Shown piece by piece: positions 58,910 through 64,000 of a DNA stretch of 64,000 bases. A model generated the notes under the pieces. It was not told the origin of the DNA, did no database searches, and saw only the letters and a list, made by a program, of their open reading frames with translations. The stretch is taken from positions 16,053 through 80,052 of the forward strand of contig MKUQ01000036.1 of the NCBI GenBank assembly GCA_001898645.1. Direction: 5' to 3'. Positions within the stretch are counted from its first letter, which is position 1; the number at the start of each line of letters is the position of its first letter. The stretch is from Burkholderiales bacterium 70-64 (lineage in GTDB: Bacteria > Pseudomonadota > Gammaproteobacteria > Burkholderiales > Burkholderiaceae_E). Position numbers and translations under genes: made by a program.

Positions 58910-60330
58910 GCCTGAACGTCGTCGTGCTGCTGTACCTGGTCGCCTCGGTGTGCTTCATCCAGGCGCTCAAGGGCCTGTCGCATCCGACCACCTCGCGCCT
59001 GGGCAACACATTCGGCATGATCGGCATGGCGATCGCCGTGCTCACCACCATCGCGCTGATCATGAAGCTCACCGCGGGCGCGGTCGGCGGGCTGGGCTGG
59101 ATCGTGCTCGGCGTGGTGATCGGCGGCGGCTTCGGCACCGTGCTCGCGCGCCGCGTCGAGATGACCAAGATGCCCGAGCTGGTGGCATTCATGCACTCGA
59201 TGATCGGCCTGGCGGCGGTGTTCATCGCCATCGCCGCGGTGGCCGAGCCGTGGGCGTTCGGCATCGTCGAGCACGGGCAGCCGATCCCGCACGGCAACCG
59301 GCTCGAGCTGTTCATCGGCACCTTCGTGGGCGCGATCACCTTCTCGGGCTCGGTGATCGCCTTCGGCAAGCTCTCGGGCAAGTACAAGTTCCGGCTGTTC
59401 CAGGGCAAGCCGGTGGTGTTCGCCGGCCAGCACCTGCTCAACCTGGTGCTGGCGCTGGCGATGATCGGTTTCGGGCTGTGGTTCTTCGCCACCCAGCAGT
59501 GGGCGCCGTTCTGGATCATGACCCTGCTGGCGTTCGTGCTCGGCGTGCTGATCATCATCCCGATCGGCGGCGCCGACATGCCGGTGGTGGTGTCGATGCT
59601 CAACAGCTACTCCGGTTGGGCGGCCGCGGGCATCGGCTTCTCGCTGAACAACAGCATGCTCATCATCGCCGGATCGCTGGTCGGCTCCTCGGGGGCGATC
59701 CTCTCCTACATCATGTGCCGGGCGATGAACCGCTCGTTCTTCAACGTGATCCTCGGCGGCTTCGGCGGCGAGACCAGCGCGGCCGCGGGCGGCGCCGCCG
59801 AGCAGCGACCGGTCAAGTCGGGCTCGGCCGACGACGCCGCCTTCCTGCTCGGCAACGCCGACAGCGTCATCATCGTCCCCGGCTACGGCCTGGCGGTGGC
59901 GCGCGCGCAGCACCCGCTCAAGGAGCTCTCCGACAAGCTGCGCCAGCGCGGCGTCGAGGTGCGCTACGCCATCCACCCGGTGGCCGGCCGCATGCCCGGG
60001 CACATGAACGTGCTGCTCGCCGAGGCCGAGGTGCCGTACGATCAGGTGTTCGAGATGGAGGACATCAACCCCGATTTCGGCGACACTGACGTGGTGCTGG
60101 TGCTGGGCGCCAACGACGTGGTCAACCCGGCCGCCAAGGATCCCAAGTCGCCGATCGCCGGCATGCCCATCCTCGAGGCGTTCAAGGCGCGCCAGGTCAT
60201 CGTCAACAAGCGCTCGATGGCCTCCGGCTACGCCGGCCTCGACAACGAGCTGTTCTACATGGACAAGACGATGATGGTGTTCGGCGACGCCAAGAAGGTC
60301 GTCGAGGACATGGTGAAGGCGGTCGAGTGA
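58906..60330 (+). CDS. pntB: NAD(P) transhydrogenase beta subunit (PntB)
   Basis: Protein of 474 residues: about nine helices (1–265) forming the proton path, and a C-terminal NADP(H)-binding domain III (about 305–474; IIVPGYGLAVARAQHPLKEL, HPVAGRMPGHMNVLLAEA, NDVVNPAA, NKRSMASGYAGLDNELF). Confidence 0.95.
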   Translation: MSLNVVVLLYLVASVCFIQALKGLSHPTTSRLGNTFGMIGMAIAVLTTIALIMKLTAGAVGGLGWIVLGVVIGGGFGTVLARRVEMTKMPELVAFMHSMIGLAAVFIAIAAVAEPWAFGIVEHGQPIPHGNRLELFIGTFVGAITFSGSVIAFGKLSGKYKFRLFQGKPVVFAGQHLLNLVLALAMIGFGLWFFATQQWAPFWIMTLLAFVLGVLIIIPIGGADMPVVVSMLNSYSGWAAAGIGFSLNNSMLIIAGSLVGSSGAILSYIMCRAMNRSFFNVILGGFGGETSAAAGGAAEQRPVKSGSADDAAFLLGNADSVIIVPGYGLAVARAQHPLKELSDKLRQRGVEVRYAIHPVAGRMPGHMNVLLAEAEVPYDQVFEMEDINPDFGDTDVVLVLGANDVVNPAAKDPKSPIAGMPILEAFKARQVIVNKRSMASGYAGLDNELFYMDKTMMVFGDAKKVVEDMVKAVE

Positions 60331-60665
60331 TGACCGACGGCACCGAGCGCGACCAGTCGCTGCGCAAGTACGCGATGCTCGGCTATGCCCTGCACCTGCT
60401 CGGGCTGGTCACGGTGATCGGCTTTGTGGCCGGGCTGATCCTCGCCTACATCAAGCGCGAGGACGCCCGCGGCACCGTCTACGAATCGCACTTCGCCTGG
60501 CAGACGCGCTCGTTCTGGTGGGCGCTGCTGTGGTTCGTGCTGCTGCTCGTGCCCACCGTCCTCACCATCGGCTTCGTGCCGTTCTTCGTGATCGCGCAGA
60601 TCTGGTTCGCCTACCGCATGATCAAGGGCTGGCTGCGCCTGAACGACGGGCGCGCGGTACCGTAA
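60330..60665 (+). CDS. DUF4870-like small membrane protein
   Basis: 111 residues with three helices (about 15–38, 58–80, 84–100). GYALHLLGLVTVIGFVAGLILAYIKR and ESHFAWQTRSFWWALLWF match the DUF4870/Tic20-like pattern of betaproteobacteria. ATG 60330 overlaps the pntB stop; a GTG 3 bases earlier is possible. Function unknown. Confidence 0.75.
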   Translation: MTDGTERDQSLRKYAMLGYALHLLGLVTVIGFVAGLILAYIKREDARGTVYESHFAWQTRSFWWALLWFVLLLVPTVLTIGFVPFFVIAQIWFAYRMIKGWLRLNDGRAVP

Positions 60666-60697
60666 GCCGCGCCGGCGCCGGCCGACTCAGAGCGACG

Positions 60698-61408
60698 ATG
60701 GAAACCGTCCGAGCGGGCTTCGATCGCCGCCGCTTCCTGGTGGCTGCGGCAGCCGTGCTGCCGGCCGCCTGCGCCGGCCCGCAGCTGGTCGCCCCGCCGG
60801 CGGCCGCGCCGGGCCCACCCCAGGTCGCCGTCGGCCAGCGCTGGCGCTACCGCGAGGTGAACCGCTACAACGGGCTGGTGCGCACCGAGCTGACGGCGCA
60901 GGTGGCGCAGGTCGGCCCGCAGCTGCGCGTATCGCTCACCGACGCCGACGGCAAGCGGCGCGACGACGAGGTCTATGCCGGCGCATGGAACGTCGTGCAG
61001 GAGCCGTCCTACGACATCACCCAGATCTTCGACCGGCCGGTGCCGCTGGTGCCCGAGCCGCCGGCGGCGGGATCCTGCGCGTTCACCACCGTCGGCTACG
61101 TCGTGGCAGTCAACCGGGAGGTGCGGCTGTCCTGGGTCGAGCGCCGCTGCCCGGTGGGCTGGGAGCGCGTCAAGGTGCCCGCCGGCGAATTCCTCGCCCT
61201 GCGCATCGAGCGCATCATCCAGTTCCGGCACATCGAGATCATCCGCGAGGATTCCACGCGCGAAGACACGCTGTGGTACGCGCCGGAGGTCAATCGCTGG
61301 GTGCAGCGCGAGTGGACCGGCCGCTACGTGATCCCCGGCGGCAAGTTCCGTCCGATCTACCGCGAAGACTGGGTGCGCTGGGAGCTGCTCGACTACCGAA
61401 ACGCGTGA
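60698..61408 (+). CDS. Putative Tat-exported lipoprotein of unknown function
   Basis: 236 residues. N terminus has twin-arginine RRRFL (10–14) and a lipobox-like LPAAC with Cys25, so it may be a Tat-exported lipoprotein. The remainder is beta-rich (about 45–230) with no motif I recognise. The end of the gene, including its stop, is the left arm of a long hairpin shared with glcF. Confidence 0.6.
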   Translation: METVRAGFDRRRFLVAAAAVLPAACAGPQLVAPPAAAPGPPQVAVGQRWRYREVNRYNGLVRTELTAQVAQVGPQLRVSLTDADGKRRDDEVYAGAWNVVQEPSYDITQIFDRPVPLVPEPPAAGSCAFTTVGYVVAVNREVRLSWVERRCPVGWERVKVPAGEFLALRIERIIQFRHIEIIREDSTREDTLWYAPEVNRWVQREWTGRYVIPGGKFRPIYREDWVRWELLDYRNA

Positions 61409-61521
61409 GGGAATCTACTGCGCGGTCCGATCTCGCGCCTGCGATGCTCGCCGTACCCCAGTACGGCTGCGCTTCTCGGCACGACCTCGGACCGCTCGCT
61501 ACGATTCCTTCACACGTTTCG
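61397..61521. repeat. Long hairpin spanning the stops of two convergent genes
   Basis: 19-base outer arms (61397–61415 and 61503–61521, two mismatches), a second GCGGTCCGA/TCGGACCGC stem and a tip CCGTAC–CCCA–GTACGG. Each arm contains one stop codon: TGA at 61406–61408 and the glcF stop at 61510–61512. Probably a bidirectional terminator. Confidence 0.75.
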
Positions 61522-62814
61522 CGGCGACGCACTTTCCATCGCTTCGTCGAGCCATTCGATCCAGTGGCGCACGGGCGTCGCGGTGCCGGCCTGCAGGTGC
61601 GCCAGGCAGCCGATGTTGGCCGACAGGATCAGCGCTGGGCCGCCGGCCTGCAGCGCGGCCAGCTTGCGCGCGCGCAGCTGCAGCGAGAGGTCGCGCTGCA
61701 GGATCGAGTAGGTGCCGGCCGAGCCGCAGCACAGATGGGCCTCGGCCACCGGCAGCGGCGGCACGCCGAGCGCCGCTAGCAGCCGCTCGACCTCGCCGCG
61801 GATGCGCTGGCCGTGCTGCAGCGTGCAGGGCGGGTGGAAGGCGATGCGCGGAGGTGCCGCGCGACCGCCGGCCGTAGCGGGCGGCGCGACCGCCTCGCGG
61901 ACGGCGTCCGCGCCGATGTGCGCGCGCAGCGTCGCGATCGAGCCGGCGAGCTGCGCCGGCAGCCACTCCGCCAGGTCCCTGGTGGCGGCGACGATGCGCA
62001 GCGCCTTGGGCGCGTAGTGCGGGTCGTCGCGCAGCAGGTGGGCGTACTCCTTGACCATGGCGCCGCAGCCGGAGGCGTTCATCACGATCGCCTCGACGCC
62101 GCGGTCCAGGTGCGGAACCCAGGCGTCGATGTTGCGCCGCACCTGCGCCAGCGCGCCCTCGGTGTCGGCGAGGTGGTGGCGGATCGCGCCGCAGCAGCCC
62201 GAGCGGGGCTCGACCAGGGTCTGGATGCCGAGGCGGTCGAGCACGCGCGCGGTCGCCGCGTCGATGGCGGGCATCATCGCCGGCTGCGTGCAGCCGTTGA
62301 GGATCAGCACCTTGCGCGCGTGGGTGCGCGCCGGCCAGGGCCCGGGCGCGCGCCGCGGGGGCACCTTGTCGCGCAGGCCGGCCGGCAGCAGCGGGCGCAG
62401 CCACTGGCCGAGCCGCATCGCCGGGTCGAACAGCCAGCGGCGCGTGAGCGTCTCGCGCAGCAGCGCGCGCAGCAGCCGCTGGCCTAGCGGGCGCTCGACG
62501 CGCGCCTCGACCAGCTTGCGGCCGACGTCGACCAGGTGGCCGTATTCCACGCCCGAAGGGCAGGTGGTCTCGCAGTTGCGGCAGGTGAGGCAGCGGTCCA
62601 GGTGGGCGAGCGTCGAGGCGCTCGGCGCCGCCCCTTCAGCCACCTGCTTCATGAGGTAGATGCGGCCGCGCGGGCTGTCGAGCTCGTCGCCCAGCAACTG
62701 GTAGGTCGGGCAGGTGGCCAGGCAGAAGCCGCAGTGCACGCAGCGGCGCAGGTTCAGCCCGGCGTCCTCGCCGTCGGGCGTGCCCTCGAGCCAATCCGCG
62801 AGATGGGTTTCCAT
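61510..62814 (-). CDS. glcF: Glycolate oxidase iron–sulfur subunit
   Basis: Protein of 434 residues. Two [4Fe–4S] motifs, C25-x2-C28-x2-C31-x3-C35 and C75-x2-C78-x2-C81-x3-C85, and two CCG motifs in the C-terminal half (SGCCGAI, LCCGSAG) mark a GlcF/LldE-type protein. Passes electrons from glycolate oxidation (GlcD/GlcE) to the membrane. ATG 62814; 5 bases after glcE. Its end is within a long hairpin. Confidence 0.93.
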   Translation of the reverse strand: METHLADWLEGTPDGEDAGLNLRRCVHCGFCLATCPTYQLLGDELDSPRGRIYLMKQVAEGAAPSASTLAHLDRCLTCRNCETTCPSGVEYGHLVDVGRKLVEARVERPLGQRLLRALLRETLTRRWLFDPAMRLGQWLRPLLPAGLRDKVPPRRAPGPWPARTHARKVLILNGCTQPAMMPAIDAATARVLDRLGIQTLVEPRSGCCGAIRHHLADTEGALAQVRRNIDAWVPHLDRGVEAIVMNASGCGAMVKEYAHLLRDDPHYAPKALRIVAATRDLAEWLPAQLAGSIATLRAHIGADAVREAVAPPATAGGRAAPPRIAFHPPCTLQHGQRIRGEVERLLAALGVPPLPVAEAHLCCGSAGTYSILQRDLSLQLRARKLAALQAGGPALILSANIGCLAHLQAGTATPVRHWIEWLDEAMESASPRNV

Positions 62815-62819
62815 TGGTA

Positions 62820-63911
62820 TCAGAGATCCGGATACATGCGGCCCGGGTTGAACAGGCCGAGCGGATCGAACGCCTGCTTGAGCCGGCGCTGCAGCGCAGC
62901 GGCCACCGGCGCGAGCGGGTGGAACACGTCCGAGGCGCGGTCGCCGCCGCGGAACAGGGTGGCGGTGCCCCCGGCGCGCTCGGCAGCGGCGCGAACGGCC
63001 GCGGCCTCGACATCGCTGCGCAGCCAGCGCAGCGCCCCGCCCCATTCGATCAGCTGCCCGCCGGGCAGCACGAGGGCCGGCGCCGTGGACGGCAGCGACA
63101 GGCGCCACAGCGGCAGCGCGCCGGCGAAGAAGGGGTCGGCGTGCTCGCGAATGCCGGTCCACAGCCGCGCCGCTTCGGGGGCCTCGAGCCGCGCGGCGCC
63201 GCGCTCTCCCTCGAGGCGCCGGGCGGCCGCCTCGACCCCCGCCGCTGCGCCCGACAGGCGCAGCGCAAGGCTGCCCTCGTGCCAGGCGCTGGCCGAGATC
63301 GGCAGCGGCTGGCCGCCCCACTCGTTGAGCGCGCGCAGCGCCTCGCCCTCCTCCATTGCCATGCGCAGGGTGCACTCGCGCGCCGGCGCCGGCAGCACCT
63401 TGAGCGAGACCTCCGCGATCGGCCCGAGAATGCCCAGCGACCCGCAGGCGAGCCGCGCCACGTCGTAGCCGGCGACGTTCTTCATCACCTGGCCGCCGAA
63501 CTTCAGCATGCGCCCCGACGCGTCGAGCAGCGCCGCCCCGAGCACGAAGTCGCGCGCCGCCCCGGCGCTGGCGCGGCGCGGCCCGGAAAGCCCGGCCGCG
63601 ATTACGCCGCCCAGGGTGGCCCGGCCGCCGAACGCCGGCGGCTCGAACGCCAGCATCTGGCCGCGCTCGGCCAGCGCCGCCTCGACCTCGGCCAGCGGCG
63701 TGCCGCAGCGCGCGGTGATCACCAGCTCGGTGGGCTCGTAGGCCACGATGCCGCGATAGCCGCGCATGTCGAGCGGCTCGCCGGCCGCCAGCCGGCCGTA
63801 GAAATCCTTGCTGCCGTCGCCGCGGATCCACAGGGGGCGCCGCGCGGCCGCAGCCGCACGGATGCGCTCGCCCAGCTCGGCCAGCGCGCGCTCGGGATCG
63901 GATCCGGTCAT
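62820..63911 (-). CDS. glcE: Glycolate oxidase FAD-binding subunit
   Basis: Protein of 363 residues with an FAD_binding_4 domain at about 10–180 (WIRGDGSKDFYG, LEV-type loop ATLGGVIAAGLSGPRR, GGQVMKNVAGYDVARLACGSLG). Shorter than GlcD and lacking its C-terminal domain, as expected. Works with GlcD and GlcF. glcD should lie to the right, beyond the window. Confidence 0.92.
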   Translation of the reverse strand: MTGSDPERALAELGERIRAAAAARRPLWIRGDGSKDFYGRLAAGEPLDMRGYRGIVAYEPTELVITARCGTPLAEVEAALAERGQMLAFEPPAFGGRATLGGVIAAGLSGPRRASAGAARDFVLGAALLDASGRMLKFGGQVMKNVAGYDVARLACGSLGILGPIAEVSLKVLPAPARECTLRMAMEEGEALRALNEWGGQPLPISASAWHEGSLALRLSGAAAGVEAAARRLEGERGAARLEAPEAARLWTGIREHADPFFAGALPLWRLSLPSTAPALVLPGGQLIEWGGALRWLRSDVEAAAVRAAAERAGGTATLFRGGDRASDVFHPLAPVAAALQRRLKQAFDPLGLFNPGRMYPDL

Positions 63912-64000
63912 GGATCGTGCGGTGCGTCGCTTGTATGTTCAGGCCAGACCGGCACGGTAGAGTCTGATCGCCGTTGAGGCGGCCAGAGCGGCCCGTGTAG
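63912..64000. other. Window edge, no feature seen
   Basis: 89 bases upstream of glcE. glcD is expected further right, but no coding signal can be assigned in this short piece. Confidence 0.3.

Overview
The window is a high-GC chromosomal segment from a betaproteobacterium, most likely order Burkholderiales. This rests on gene content and order: hda–HAD phosphatase–pcnB–folK–kinase–panC; queA/tgt–yajC–secD–secF; a split three-subunit transhydrogenase (pntAA–pntAB–pntB); glcE–glcF; and two orphan tripartite-tricarboxylate (Bug) receptors. Species cannot be named from the sequence alone. Most genes are housekeeping genes packed with 4-base overlaps, and most long opposite-frame ORFs are GC-driven shadows.

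Layout. 1–6404: AI-2E permease, hda, HAD phosphatase, pcnB, folK, DUF486 membrane protein, deoxynucleoside kinase, panC. 6405–16610: a lower-GC accessory island bounded by a 33-bp imperfect direct repeat of the 3' end of panC. Its core (about 7534–16205) reads right to left as an integron gene-cassette array: seven attC sites, an eighth attC remnant and an attI-like site, but no recognisable integrase. Cassettes carry DNA-3-methyladenine glycosylase, TumE/TumA and HicA/HicB toxin–antitoxin pairs, a Pif1-like helicase, a small membrane peptide, a secreted esterase, a solo PIN-domain protein, a TIR-like plus membrane-protein pair that looks like a small defence unit, and broken GNAT and uracil-DNA-glycosylase genes on either side of an IS3-family element. 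IS21 (istB) and IS1182-like remnants have also eroded the array.

16648–25501: galE, manC, then a putative catabolic cluster (BigR/SqrR-like ArsR–DUF442 fusion, Bug receptor, NDP-forming acyl-CoA synthetase, divergent crotonase), thpR and an SDR. 25599–32233: phosphate regulon, with phoB–phoR facing pstS–pstC–pstA–pstB–phoU; both operons have Pho boxes. 32271–36409: two acyl-CoA dehydrogenases and a K+/H+ antiporter. 36633–42736: small Lys/Ala-rich secreted protein, Bug receptor, UbiD-type decarboxylase with divergent IclR regulator, ArsR–rhodanese regulator with divergent MFS transporter, and tRNA-Leu(CAA). Copies of the tRNA 3' end lie at 40324 and 42490, suggesting past integration there.

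42779–64000: FecR-domain protein; queuosine genes queA and tgt separated by maeB; yajC–secD–secF; cytochrome b561; cytochrome c'; purB; a GST/SspA-like protein; mnmA–nudix; the pnt operon with an extra small membrane ORF; a DUF4870-like protein; a Tat-lipoprotein candidate; and glcE–glcF running towards the right edge. Two unusually long hairpins sit where convergent genes meet (52708–52812 and 61397–61521).

The most noteworthy content is the integron cassette island, above all the TIR/membrane cassette and the DNA-repair cassettes, followed by the ArsR–DUF442 fusion whose operator overlaps its own start codon.
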